Of a DNA stretch of 64,000 nt, positions 13,262 through 25,962 are shown one piece after another; positions within the stretch are counted from its first letter, which is position 1; the number at the start of each line of letters is the position of its first letter. This DNA is from Blastomyces gilchristii SLH14081 (lineage: Eukaryota > Ascomycota > Eurotiomycetes > Onygenales > Ajellomycetaceae). The stretch is taken from positions 5,283,385-5,347,384 of the forward strand of contig NW_003101682.1 of NCBI RefSeq assembly GCF_000003855.2, in the 5' to 3' direction. The position numbers were made by a program, and so were the translations under genes. A model generated the notes under the pieces. It was not told where the DNA came from. It did not search any database and saw nothing but the letters and a program-made list of their open reading frames with translations.

Positions 13262-13806
13262 TGTAATATGACGCCACTGAAGCAGTGACTAGTTGACGGT
13301 GTCACATAGAAGTAGTTGTTTAAGAAGCTGTATAAGTGAGCTTGACTATCTTGCTTGAATAGTGAGCTCATAGGCTACAGAGTTATTGTGAGAATATCAC
13401 AGATATAGTACTTAGTATACTAAGAAGATTGTATGAGACACATAGTAACTCTTGTATATATTTCAGTAGAAGAAAAAACAAATCACTGACTTCTTTGATA
13501 AGAAGTCAGTATCTAGCTATTCTATATAGATAATAAGTAAATACTCTTCTCTCATTTCATAAGTGAGAATAGCTGAAGTAATATCTCAGCAATGCCTCAC
13601 TATCAAGAAAGAGTAATCTGCTAATCTTGTATAAAAGTGAGGTTCTCATATTCATTAATCAGATCTTTCTATGATATATCTGAATAATGTTATAAAGTGA
13701 TTGAAAATCAGTTTAAACAGTCTGTGAGATGAATAAAATTATTCACATGAAAGTAATAAGCTGTGTGAAATCAGAGTGAGGTCTTGACACAGTCAGAGAT
13801 ATAATA
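13262..13806 (-). repeat. B1 left (3') LTR
   Basis: Aligned with five other family B LTRs. The left outer edge keeps a few CG and CC steps (TGTAATATGACGCCACTG), and the remainder is heavily mutated. The left flank AATAC is repeated after the right LTR. Confidence 0.9.
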
Positions 13807-14267
13807 ATACTCTTCTCTTTAAGAGTATAGTTCTGATATTGTTAAGATTACTGAATTAGAAATTATCTTTGTTATATAGTAATAATTATCAATCAATTTA
13901 ACAGCACATGTGCTGTATATAATATAAAGAAATAGATGAGTTCTTCTACTAACTGTGTAGATCTTTCTTTTTTCATCTTCATTTAAATTAAACACATGAT
14001 AAGTGAGTTTCTTATATCTTGATTTAAAATATGAAAAATATAGTTAATAGTGACTTGCAGATCTCTCATCATATTTCATTCTATATATAAAATTTCCTGC
14101 AAAAGTGATGTATTTTAGAGATAAAACTAACAGTAGTGACAGGATTTTTTGAAAAGAACTCTCTTCTTTATGAAATATTTTTCTCTCTTCTTCTCTCATC
14201 TGTAATAGTGAGTGCATGAGAGCATCATTCTTAAGAGATAATAAGAGGCTTATTCTGATGTTTTCTA

Positions 14268-14777
14268 GTGAATAATAAACATCTTTATAATGCAGCTGCA
14301 GTCTTCATGATCATCAAGAAAGCCAGATTGAAAGTGAAGACAGCAGTGTCAATGAGCTGCAGAAGCACTGCTCTTATTATTATATTTTCTCTCTCTTCTG
14401 CATCTCTTACAGCTGCGGAGATAGTAGCTGTGTCTTGCAGTGAGATGTCATCTCTTCTGCTGACTAGTTTATCTGCATCTGGTCTATCCTCTGCTCTTCT
14501 CATCACTGTTGCGATGCCGCCCCCTCTCTCAATCAACATAGTGATGTATGACCTCATATGATCATTTGAAGAGAATCTCAGAGAGAGCTTGATTTCAGAA
14601 ATAGTAACTCTGAGAAGCTCAATTCATAGTTTCTCTTCTGTGATATACCTGAGCCCTGCTCAGAATGCTGCTGAGTTAAGTCTGCAAAGTTCTGCAGTTT
14701 CTTTGTCTTCTCTCTGTGAGAAGGCTTCAGTACAGTCTCTGATCAGCACTGTCACTTATCTGCACTATACTAAATAG
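14268..14777 (+). pseudogene. B1 antisense 3' ORF (copy 1 of 3)
   Basis: One plus-strand frame, antisense to B gag-pol, is open across about 510 bases apart from a single TGA (14562-14564). It includes KKARLK, AVSMSCRS, a Ser/Ala/Leu-rich middle, then LRSSIHSFSS and LHYTK. The same frame is open at homologous positions in B2 and B3 with the same landmarks. I recognise no domain. The opposite strand is also open for about 270 bases (14285-14557), so the coding strand is not proven. Such a position, between pol and the 3' LTR, is where some plant gypsy elements carry antisense ORFs. Confidence 0.4.
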
Positions 14778-15539
14778 CTGAAGAAGAGAAGGATTTTATA
14801 TACTTATCTCTTCTCTCACTTCTATTATTTCTGTTATATCTGTAACAATAACTTCTATCTCTCTGTAAGTATTACTTTACAGAAAGACATCATATTAGAT
14901 CTGATAAGAAGCTCAGATACTCAAGTAGTACAGAACAAGAATTTCAAAGCTTTAAGTATTAACAGATTCTGTCAAGACTGAGAAGATCTCTCTTACTTAT
15001 CTATAAAAGAAGATAAAAGTATAAGTCTCTGAGATAAAAAAACATCTCAGAATAACTAACTTTAAGAAGAAGTTAGTCAGCACTGTCATTGAAAGTACTG
15101 CAGAGATTAATTACTAGTTAAAGAGAATCTCACTTCAGTTGAAGCAGATGATTAAGATACTTTATAAGTTAATAAGTTAATACTTTTAGTATCTCTTATA
15201 CTCTTTTATAGTATACTTCTCTGCAGTGCTGCAGTGCTAACTTCTTAGCAGATAAAGATACTAATACTGCAGACTTCAACAGTGAAGAATAAGTTTGATA
15301 AAGATATAATTATTAATAAGTAGACTCTGATCTCTCTTTTTACTTTTTCAGTGAGCTGCAGCTATATTAAGATAGTAGCAGTCTGTAGATTGATAATATT
15401 AATCTTTATTAATTTTAAATATCTCTTTCTTTTCTTATTTACTGCTTCAGGAATTTTATACTTATATAGTCTCATTAAACTTCTAAAAAATTCTTTAAGA
15501 GAAAATAGAAGAAGAGTGCTACAGAGTTTATAAGACACT

Positions 15540-17645
15540 GACTTATCACTGTGAGATCATCTCTAAAAAAAATCCTTTGAGAAAAAATGAGAAGTTTTAA
15601 GCAGTATTTCTTACTTAACATCTCTGATATATAATGAAGCAGTCTCTACTAGTCATCTCATAGCTTACAATCTCTTTCTCAGCATTTTTCAAATGCTCAA
15701 GCAGTTCTCATAAATTCTCTGATAATAAATAATCTTCTCATTTAATGAGATATTGAAGCTTACTATAATATGTTCACTTATTCAATATTTTCTTCATAAG
15801 ATATTCAGTATTACTCTTAATCTTAATATTATTCAGCTGAGACAGCTTCACTCTGAGATATTACTTATAGAGCTTTAAATAGAAAATGTGAAAAACAGAA
15901 TGAATTGATTTCAATTCTGTAAGTAATTTCAACTTATATATCTGCTTACTTATCACTCTTATTATTGAGAAAGATTCTAGTTATCACTCACTGAGCTTCT
16001 TACACAGTCTTATTATCTTAATATTCTTTGCTGAAAGTAGCACTTGATTCTCTATTAAGAACTTCATTAAAAGATGTTTTTAATTATAGTATATTATCTA
16101 TTACTTCTGAGTGTGATGAATACTTTTCACTGTCTTCTCATGAATTTTATTCAAAAGTTTCAATCTCACTTTTACTTCTGATACTGAGAAGTACTCTGTT
16201 CTTTGTATCTATTCAATATTCTGACTGTCTATCTCTTTCTTTGAAATATTGTCTATGATGTTACTAAGTAATGAAGAATTATATTTATAATTAGTATAGA
16301 AAGAAGATATCTTTAAGATTATATTCTTTATATTATTATATATGAATTCAGCAGTTAAAAGATGTTTGAGCTAATCATTCTAATAATATAAATTGAATAC
16401 TTGAAGATGCTGTTCTAGTGTCTGATTCTGATATTCAGTCTGATTATCTGTCTGCAGATGAAATACAGTACTGAGAAGACATCTTATTATAAAATAATAG
16501 TAAAAAGCTGATCAGTATTTACTAATAAAGAGAGATTCTTAATCTATTATCAATGATTTCAGAGCACTGTGATTATAAATAATAGTATTTAAAAATAGAT
16601 CAGTTAATTCAGAGGCTTTAATCTTTTTATAAGTAGAGATATATTTAATTATCTTCATAAACTGATTAATAATAATTAAAATTGAGTTATATTCTTTAAC
16701 TCTTATTGACTTCAGTAGATTAACTATGAAATTCATTAATAGATTCTGTCATGAGCTCTTTGAAACAGGCAGTAATCTCAACTTACTGTATTATTTATAC
16801 TGCAGAATCTTTATTCTTTAACAGATATTATAAGTCTTAATATACTCTTTAACATCTGTTCAGAGCTTGTTCTAAATATATTTATATTTTAGAAGCTTCT
16901 CAGTCTTCTCTAATCTAAAGTGTTCTGTATAAGAATTATTATAATGAATTCTCAATAACTTCAGACACACTGCTTTACTATAAGAGATGAAGACTGAACT
17001 ATTCAGCAGTAGAAGTTCACATTCTTCTAGTTATCAGTGACTTGATTTCTTAGCAGTAGTATCTCAATCAGAGTCTGTCTCTTTCAAGTTTAAATCAGAT
17101 TCTTTTCTCTTTAACTTCTGAATTCAAGCTGTAGTAGAGATGTGCTTCTTCTATAACTTATCAATAAATTTCAAAAGTAGTTAAGTTAAAAGATTGTAGA
17201 CTGTTTCATTCTTTATCAATTCAATGATTATAAAATATAATATAAGAAGCTCATGATTTTCAGTGTCAGTCTTTTACAGAGACTCAGGTTTTCTTTCATC
17301 TTCTATACTGAGTCATACAGCTGTCTTATCAGCATCATTTCTGAGCTTCATAGAATCTCAACTCTCTGCAGCCAGCTTCTTCTGTAGTAATAACAGAGAT
17401 TCTTTTATAGAATTCTTCTTCACATTAATAATATTATAATCAGGTCATCTAGACAGTGTATCAGCAGAGTTAAGCTGATCTGAACAGTATCAGATATAGA
17501 AATTATACTTTAAAAGCAGCTCTACTCATCTGACTTGACATTCTATTATACTCTTTATTATTAAGAAGTAATACAGATTTACATAATCAGTGAGAACTTA
17601 CACTGAGTACTTACTACTCTGAAGATAATATTATCAGATCTTAAA
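15540..17645 (-). pseudogene. B1 integrase region (degraded)
   Basis: The integrase core is clearest at 16539-16736: MNFIVNLLKSIRVKEYNSIL, where family members read DFIVDLPKS, the first catalytic Asp block, followed by INQFMKIIKYISTYKK and the second block ending SLIID. The C-terminal part runs on to about 15900. This enzyme would insert element cDNA into the genome. The first Asp is mutated to Asn, so it is dead. B2 interrupts the element at 17651, upstream of this domain in reading order. Confidence 0.75.
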
Positions 17646-17650
17646 GAATT

Positions 17651-18184
17651 TGTAATGTAGTGAAACTGAAGCGGTGGCTAGTCAGCGGTGTTATGTAGAA
17701 GTAGTTGTTTGAGAAGCTGTATAAGTGAGCTTGACTATCTTACTTGAATAGCGAGCTCATAGGCTACAGGGTTATTGTGAGAATATCACAGATATGATAC
17801 TTAGTATACTAAGAAGATTATATGAGACATGTAGTAACTCTTGTATATAGTTCAGTCAGAGAAAAAATAAATCACTGACTTCTTTAATAAGAAGCCAGCA
17901 TCTAGCTATTCTATATAGAAAATAAGCAGATACTCTTCTCTCATTTCACAAGTAAGAATAGTCAGAGTGATATCTCAGTGATATCTTATTATCAAGAAAG
18001 AGTAATCTGCTAATCTTGTATAGAAGCAGAGTTCTTATATTCATTAATCAGATCTTTCTATGATATATCTGAATAATGTTATAGAGTGATTGAAAACTAG
18101 TTCAGACAGAATGAAATCATCTGTATAAAAGTGATGAGTTATGTGAAACTGTAACAGAGTCTTGACACAGCTGAGAGTGTGATA
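17651..18184 (-). repeat. B2 left (3') LTR
   Basis: Family B LTR, 534 bp. Its left 50 bp keep CGGTGGC and CAGCGG steps lost in the same segment of the right LTR, while the terminal 100 bp are mutated here but preserved in the right LTR. Confidence 0.92.
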
Positions 18185-18645
18185 ATACTCTTCTCTTTAA
18201 GAGTATAGTCTCTATACTCTTAAGATTACTGAATTAGAAATTATCTTTGTTGTATAGCAACAGTTGTCAACTGATTAACAGTATATATACTGTATATAAT
18301 ATCAAGAAATAGATGAGTTCTTCTGCTGACTGTGTAGATCTTCTCTTTCTCATCTTCATTCAAATCAAACATGTGATAAGTGAGTTCCTTATATATTGAT
18401 TTAAAATGTGAAAAATATAGTTAATAAGTGACTTACAGATCTCTCATTATATTCCATTCTATATATAAAATTCTCTGTAAAAGTCATATGTTTTAGAGAC
18501 AAAGCTAACAATAGTGATAGAATTTTTCAAAAAGATTCTTCTCTTCTCTGTAATACATTTTTCTTCTCTCTTCTCATCTGTAATAGTGAGTGCATGAGAG
18601 CATCATCCTTGAGAGATAATAAGAAGCTTATTCTGATATTTTCTA

Positions 18646-19765
18646 GTGAGTAAACATCTTCATGATGCAGCTGCGGCCTCTGTAGCTGTCAAGAAAGCCA
18701 GGTTGAAGGCAGAGACAGCAGTATCAATGAGCCGCGGGAGCATCACTCTCATTGTCACACCTCCTCCTGCTTCTCTTGTGATTGTGGTGGTAGTTGCTGT
18801 GCCTTGCAGTGAGGTGTCATCCCTTCTGCTGGCCAGTTTGTCTGTGTCTGGTCCTTCCTCTGCTCCTCTCACTGCTGTTGTGACACTGCCCCTCTTTCCA
18901 ACCAACACAGTGATGTATGACCCTGTGTGATGATTCAGAGAGAACTCTGAGAAGAGCTTGATTGCAGAGATAGCAGCTCTGAAAAGCTCAATTCATAGTT
19001 TCTCTTTCATGGCATATCTGAGCCCTGCTAGACTAACCGTGTGACCGTGTCTGAGACCAGGACCAGATTTTTTGATAGTCTCATTACCAATTCGACTGAT
19101 CCCATTACACGGTTTTAACATTAGATAGTAGTCTCATACTGTTCCAGTGAGACTTACTGTCTACTCTTGTCACATTTTCCAAATGGGACCATGATTTCCA
19201 CTTCTCAATTTAAATTATTTTTATTGCTTTAAATGACTTTAAATCTCATTTGAGCATTATCAAAAAGTGTTACTTTTTTAAAAATTAAAAATAGTCTAAA
19301 AAAAACCTTAAAATGTCTAAAAATAGTAACTTTATGCCAAGAATGGGACTAAATGAGACCAAATGAGACCACTTTCTCATTTTTTTCAAGTCATGGTTTC
19401 ATTTTAAGATCTGATATATAGTCACTTTACATGTTTTTTTAATAGCCAGTCCCAGCGGGATTCACGCCAAGAAATGTATGGGACCAGATCAAATAGGATC
19501 AAACATGAAATTCATGGTCCCGGCGGCCAGTCTAAGCCCTGCTCAGAATACTGCTGAGTTGAGTTCACAGAGTCCTGCAGTTTCTTTATCTTCTCTCTAT
19601 AAGAAGGCTTCAGTGCAGTCTCTGACTGATATCACTACTTATCTACACTGTACTAAGCAGCTGAAGAAGAGAGGGATTTTATATATCTATTTCTTCTCTC
19701 ACTCTTATTATTTCTGTTATACTTGTAATAATAACTTCTGTCTCTCTGTAAGTATTACTTTATAG
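18646..19765 (+). pseudogene. B2 antisense 3' ORF (copy 2 of 3), split by MITE M1
   Basis: This is the least mutated of the three copies: MSKHLHDAAAASVAVKKARL is followed by AVSMSRGS, CSEVSSLLLASLSVSG and MYDPV, then two adjacent TGA codons and FREN. M1 (19029-19534 plus an 8 bp TSD) interrupts it at YLSPA, and the frame resumes in phase as QNTAELSSQSPAVSLSSL and CTKQLKKR. The insertion of 514 bases accounts exactly for the frame shift between the halves. GC content at 18650-18930 is strikingly high for an internal position. No known domain seen. Confidence 0.45.
19029..19534 (-). mobile_element. MITE M1 (hAT type, 506 bp)
   Basis: The element has ends TAGACT...AGTCTA and a perfect 8 bp TSD AGCCCTGC (19021-19028 and 19535-19542). 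The empty site is visible in B1 (about 14651) and B3 (about 38760). It is in reverse orientation relative to M2 and M3 and nearly identical to them along 506 bp. It has no coding capacity. TAG-type ends plus an 8 bp TSD are diagnostic of hAT elements, and the ends match hAT element F. Little mutated, although its host B2 is heavily mutated. Confidence 0.95.
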
Positions 19766-20439
19766 AAAGACATTATATTAGCTCTGATAAGAAGTCTAGA
19801 TACTCAAGCAGTACAGAGTGAGAATCTCAGAGCTCTAAGTATTAATAGATTCTATCAAGGCTGAGAAGGTCTCTCTTACTCATCTGTAAAAGAAGACAAA
19901 AGCATGAGTCTCTGAGATAAAAAAACATCTCAGAATAACTGATCTTAAGAAGAGATCAGTCAATGCTGCTATTAAAAGCATCACAGAGATTAATCACTGA
20001 TTAAAGAGAATCTCACTTTAATTAAAGCAGATAACTGAGATGCTTTATAAATTGATAAGTTAATACTTCAAGTATCTCTCATACTTTTCTACAGTATACT
20101 TCTCTATAGTGTTACAGTACTAACTTCTTAACAGATAAAGATATCAGTGTCAGAGACTTCAACAGTAGTGAATGAGTTTGATAAGAGTATAATTATTAAT
20201 AAGTAGACTCTGAGATTTCCTCTTTTTACTTTTTCAGTGAGCTGTAATCTTATTAGAATAGCAGCAGTTCACAGATCAATAATATTAATCTTTTTATTAA
20301 TTTCAAATATTTCTTTTCTCTAACTACTTCAGGAATTTTATACTTATATAGTCTCATTAAACTTCTAAAAAACTCTTTGAGAGAAAATAGAAGAAGAGTG
20401 CTACAGAGCTTATAAGACATCAGCTCATTATTATAAGAT

Positions 20440-22520
20440 TATCTCTAAAAAAACTTTTTAAGAAAAATAAGAAGTCTTAAGCAGCATTTCTTACTCAATA
20501 TCTCTGATATGTAACAGAACAGTCTCTACTAGCTGTCTTATAGCTTACAATCTCTTTCTCAGCATTTTTCAAATGCTCAAGCAGTTCTCATGAATTCTCT
20601 GATAATGAGTAATTTTCTTATTTTATAAGATATTGAAGCTTGCTGTAATATATTTACTTATTCAATATTTTCTTCATAAGATATTCAGTATCACTCTCAA
20701 TCTTGATATTATTCAGTCAAGATAACTCTGCTCTGAGATATTACTTATAAAGCTCTAAATAGAAAATGTGAAAAATAGAATGAATTGATTTCAATTCTAT
20801 AAGTAATTTCAACTCATATATCTGCTTACTCATTACTCTTATTACTGAGAAAGATTCTAGTCATCACTCACTGAGCTTCTTATACAGTCTCATTATCTTG
20901 ATATTCTTTACTGAAAGTAGTACTTAATTCTCTATCAAGAACTTCATTAAAAGATATTTTTAATTATAGTATTTTATCTACTACTTCTGAATACAGTAGA
21001 TGCTTTTCATCACTTTCTTATAAATTTTATTTAAAAGTTTCAATCTTACTTTTACTTCTAATACTGAGAGATACTCTATTCTCTGTATCTATTCAATATT
21101 CTGACTGTCTATTACTCTCTTTAAAACATCATCTGTGATGTCACTGAGTAATGAAGAATTATATTTATAATAAGTATAGAAAGAAGATATCTTTAAGATT
21201 ACATTCTTTACATTATTATATATAAATTCAGTGATCAGAAGATATTGAAATCAATCATTCTAATAATATAAATAGAATGCTTAAAGATACTGTTCTAGTA
21301 TCTGATTCTGATATTCAGTCTGATTATCTGTCTGTGAATGAAATGCAGTACTGAGAAGACATCTTATTATAAGATAATAGTAAAAAGTCAATCAGTATTT
21401 ACTAATAAAGAGAAATTCTCAATCTGTTATCAATAATTTCAGAGCACTGTGATTATAAATAATAGTATCTAAAAATAGGTCTGTCAATTCAGAGGCTTTA
21501 ATCTTTTTATAAGTAGAAATATATCTGATCATCTTCATGAAGCAGTTAATAATAATTAAAATTAAGTTATATTTTTAACTCTTGTTAACTTCAGTAGATT
21601 AACTATGAAATTCATTGATAGATTCTGTTATGAGCTCTTTAAAACAGGCAGTGATACTAACTCACTGTATTACTTATACTGCAGAATCTTTATCTTTTGA
21701 TAGATATTATAAGTCTTAATATACTCTTTAACATCTGCTCAGAGCTTGGCTTAAATATATTTATATTTCAGAAGCTTCTCAGTCTTCTCTAACCTGAAGT
21801 GCTCTGTATAAGAATTATTATAATGAATTCTTAATAACTTCTAATGCACTGTTCTACTATAAGAGACAAAGACTGAATTATTCAGTAGTAGAAGTTCACA
21901 TTCTTCTAGTTATCAGTGACTTGATTTCTTAGTAACACTGTCTCACTCAGAATCTGTCTCTTTTAAGTTCAAATCAGATTCTTTCTTCTTCAACTTCTGA
22001 ATTCAAGCTGCAGTAGAGATATTTCTCTTCTATAACTTATTAATAAATTTCAAAAGTAGTTGAGTTGAAAGATTGTAGATCATTTCATTCTTTATCAATT
22101 CAATAATAGTAAGATATAATATAAGAAGCTCATGATCTTCAGTGTTAATTCTCTGTGAGAATCTGAGTTTTCTTTCATCTTCTATACTGAGTCATGCAGC
22201 TGTCTTACTGATGCTGTTTCTAAGCTTCAGAGAATCTTAACTCTCTGCAGCCAGCTTCTTCTGCAGTGATGACAGAGATTCTTTTATAGAATTCTTCTCT
22301 GCATTAATAATATTATAATCAGACTGTCTAGACAGTGTGTTGATGAGATTAAGCTGACCTGAACAGTATCAGATATAGAAATCATACTCTGAAAGCAGCT
22401 CTACTCATCTGGCTTGACATTCTGTCAAGCTCTTTGTTGTTAAGAAGTAATGCAGATTTGTATGATCAGTGAGAACTTGCACTGAGTACTTACTACTCTG
22501 AAGATAATGTTATCAGATCT
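20440..22520 (-). pseudogene. B2 integrase region (degraded)
   Basis: This region is homologous to the B1 and B3 integrase. On the minus strand the core lies at about 21420-21620 and the C-terminal part continues to about 20950. No long open frame remains. The region left of it (19800-20440) belongs to the extra family B 3' segment and shows no recognisable domain. Confidence 0.65.
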
Positions 22521-22529
22521 TAAAGAATT

Positions 22530-24290
22530 TGACAATTACTAACATCTTCTGATTATGAGTATTATATCTTCTCTGCATGAGTGATAACTTCTTGAAGAAG
22601 AAGATCACTAATCTTTATTCACAGTATTTTATAGACTTCATGAAAAAGTCTTCTCTCACAGACAATTCATTATCTGTTTCTTCAGAAATAATTATTCTCT
22701 GATTCTTTCAATGTTGAAAGGTCTTCAGTGTCAACTGTGAAAAGATTTCACAGACTTCATTCTCAGATGTATCAGTCTCACACTGACTGAGTAAGTCAGA
22801 ATTAAAGTGATTCAGTATTATGATATCTGTAAAAGCTTATTTCAATTCTATAAATATCTACACAGTGTCTTAAGTGAGAATAAACAGTCTTATTTTTCTG
22901 TCTTTCACACTTCTCTTTAACAGATCTGTAAGAGAGATAGTAATTCATGAATATGTATAGATGAATTATCTGTAGAAATTCACAAATTCTAGAAATATCT
23001 GCATCTTGTGATATGTTCACAGCATCAGTCAGTTCTTAATAACAGAGACTCAGCTTCTGTTCATTGAAATGCTGTTCATCTCAATAATATAATCTAAGAA
23101 ATCAATCTTCTGCATGTAGAATGAGCATTTTTCAGTGTTTGTAGAAAGTTGATACTGTCTCAAGTGACTCAACACTTCTCAAATATGAGTATCATATTCT
23201 TTCTCTGATTTTAAGAATATTATAATGTCATTCAGATATACTATGCAGAAGACATTGACAAGGTCTTACAGTATCTCATTTATATAGATCTGAAAGATAG
23301 CTGAAGTATTATAAAGATCAAAAGATAAAACAAGATATTCAAAATTGCTGTACATAATATGAAAAGCTGTTTTTCAAACATCATCTTTATTAACTCTGAT
23401 TCTATGATAGATATCTTGTATATCAATCTTTGAGAACATCTTTGCTTCAGATAATTGATTGATCATCTCATCAATCAATGATAATAAATAGCAATTCTTA
23501 ATCATCATCTTATTGAGACCTCTGTAGTTTATACATAAGTGTAGTCTATCATTCTTCTTGAGCATAAAGAGTATAGATGTCTCTGTCAGACTCTTTAATA
23601 AGTGTATTCAGTTCTTTAATTACACTTCTGCAAGATATTTGTGTAGAACATTCAATTTCTTTATAGATAAGTTATAAAGAGATCTGTACAGTGCTGTTAC
23701 ACTGTCTTCAAGACAAATCTTATATTGTATCTTAATGTCAGAAAACTTCACTGCTTCTCTTTCTGAAAAGACATTCTTATAATCTGTAAAGAGATGTTAT
23801 ATATATTCATCTTCAATGACAGATACTGCTGCTAATCTTACAGTGAGAGTGATGACTTCTTCATCTATCTTCAAGTCTCAATCATCTACTACACAGTATA
23901 TCAACTCTATCTTTTTCTCAAGATTCTTTCAATGACACTCTTCAGATTTCTCTATCACTGTCTCTTTATTAGTGAGATAGTATTACTACATATGAGTAAC
24001 TCAGTCAATAAGAGAATTGTTTTCTCTCAATTATAAAAGATCTAGAATGATATTCTCATCTATGATGTTAACTGTATGAAGAAGCAGACTGCTTTTCTTG
24101 AAGATTTCTTCTAAGTCTGTGATCACATACTTTACTTGAATTATGTTAAAATAGTGATATTTCATTTCATTAGTAAATTTTACATGATCTGATAAGTCTA
24201 TCTTCTTTCAATTCTTTATCAAAGAAAAGAAATAGAATATAAAGTTAATATTCATTCTGAAGTTAAGTAGACATCTCACTGATATCTTCT
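22530..24290 (-). pseudogene. B2 protease-RT-RNase H (degraded)
   Basis: RT is clear at 23374-23565: LHLCINYRGLNKMMIKN, LIDEMINQLSEAKMFSKIDI and YHRIRVNKDDV, the standard palm motifs. The catalytic box near 23225 reads YLND. The RNase H part includes 22802-23020. RT would copy element RNA into DNA. One of the two catalytic Asp codons is lost. Confidence 0.75.
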
Positions 24291-25369
24291 TATTCAGAAT
24301 ATACATTGTGATTATAATATAAACTCAGAGATGTGAGAATTATTAATTCTTCATTTCTTTCTTCTTTATCTTTCACAGATACATTTATCAGAAGAGAAGT
24401 CAACTTTAAGAAGATATCTTCTCAGTTTCTTCTCTTCTTCAGCTTCTTATAATCACTGATATAGTGATTATCAGCTCTGCAGTTGAAACAGAGATCTTTA
24501 TCAAATCTTTTTTAACATTTCTTTACAGTAAGTGAAGAATCAGAATACTTAAAATTCTTCTTTACTTTCTTTACACTGAAGCTGTCATGACACTGTTTAA
24601 ATTCTGTCATTGATTGCTTAGAAGAGATCTTGTTAGTCTTTTTCTTAAAGAATTGATTATTCAAATAGATCTGAGAAGCTAGGTTGACAAGCTCAGTATG
24701 ATTAATTGATGAACTCTGATATTATAATATTATTATTCACATCTTATGAGTCAGCTTTGTGAAATAAAGCTGTGTTTTTAATTGATTCAAATCATCAGTC
24801 AATTTCTCTCAATATTCTTCAAATCTTATATTAAAATCAGAAGAATTCTTATTATCTCATTAATATAATGAGTTGAACTACTATACTGCTGTGAAGTCAC
24901 AGTTGCAGTAATCTTTGATTTGATTCAGTAGAAAGTTCTTAAATTCTTCTCAAGTTATAACAGTATTAATACACTTAAGCTCTCTCTTCTTAATAGTTCA
25001 AGTAGTTGCAGAGATGTCTTCAAGAAGATTGACAGTGTATATTACTTATATCTCATAAGTATTATACTGACTTTAGTTAAGATGAAATTTTCATTCAAGA
25101 ATATGAATAAAGCTGTGAAATTCAGATAAGATATTTCTCTTATATCTCAGAGAATCTCTGATCTTAATCTCTCTATCTTCATAATAGATATAGGTGTGTA
25201 GAGGCTGCAGTGATAACAGAGTGATAGAAGAGCTCATATCAAAATATGCAGCAGGTTCAGAAATCTCAGATTTCTGCTGAGATAGAGATGTACACACTCT
25301 AGAGAATGATGTAGTGTTTTCTTCAGAGAGTGAGATCAGATCAGTTCCAGCATGAGTGTATGAGATCAT
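24290..25369 (-). pseudogene. B2 gag with CCHC zinc knuckle (degraded)
   Basis: The frame starts at ATG 25369 (MISYTHAGTDLISLSEENTT), 68 bases past the 5' LTR, and is open to 25091. It continues with TGA interruptions to a nucleocapsid knuckle LCFNCRADNHYISDY at about 24448-24490 (CX2CX4HX4C, last Cys now Tyr), followed by a basic stretch KKLKKR. The middle resembles gag capsid sequence. Capsid and RNA-packaging role is inferred from family knowledge. The start is shared with B1 (28758 region), although B1 has lost the first ATG. Confidence 0.75.
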
Positions 25370-25436
25370 ATCAGTCTGTTAGAGCTCAACTGATTCAAAC
25401 TTGTAATTAGATAGAGTGATTTGAATTGTAACATAG

Positions 25437-25957
25437 CAGAACTGAAGCAGTGACTAGTCAGTGATATCATGTAGAGATAGTTGTTTGAGAAGCTGTATAA
25501 GTGAGCTTAACTATCTTGCTTAAATAGTGAGCTTATAGACTACAGAGTTATTGCAAGGATATCACAGATATAATACTTAGTATACTAAGAAGATTGTATG
25601 AGATATGTAGTAACTCTTGTATATATTTCAGTTGAAGAAAAAACAAATCACTGACTTCTTTAATGAGAAGCCAGTATCTAGCTATTCTATATAGACAATG
25701 AGTGAATACTCTTCTCTCATTTCATGAGTGAGAATAGTCACAGTGATACCTCAGCAGCATCTCATTATCAAGGAAGAGTAATCTGCTGACCTTGTATAGA
25801 AGTGAGGTTCTTATATTCATCAATCAAATCTTCCTATGATATATCTGAATGATGTCATAGAGTGGTTGGAAACTGGGGACAGGATGGAATCATCCGCATG
25901 GAAGCGATGAGCCGTGTGGAACCGCAACGGAGCCTTGGCGCGGCCGGGAGCGTGACA
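25437..25957 (-). repeat. B2 right (5') LTR
   Basis: 521 bp. The last 100 bp (about 25860-25957) are nearly unmutated and contain GGCGCGGCCGGGAGCGTGACA-like sequence, whereas the matching part of the left LTR is degraded. A spurious frame at 25820-26041 crosses this boundary. Confidence 0.92.
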
Positions 25958-25962
25958 GAATT

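Larger units (their letters stand above)
17651..25957 (-). mobile_element. Element B2: family B gypsy nested in B1
   Basis: LTRs at 17651-18184 and 25437-25957 are flanked by TSD GAATT (17646-17650 and 25958-25962). The host B1 sequence joins as AAAGAATTCAATAATTAC, matching the uninterrupted site at about 42288-42306 in B3. B2 carries MITE M1. Without M1 it is 7.79 kb. Confidence 0.95.
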
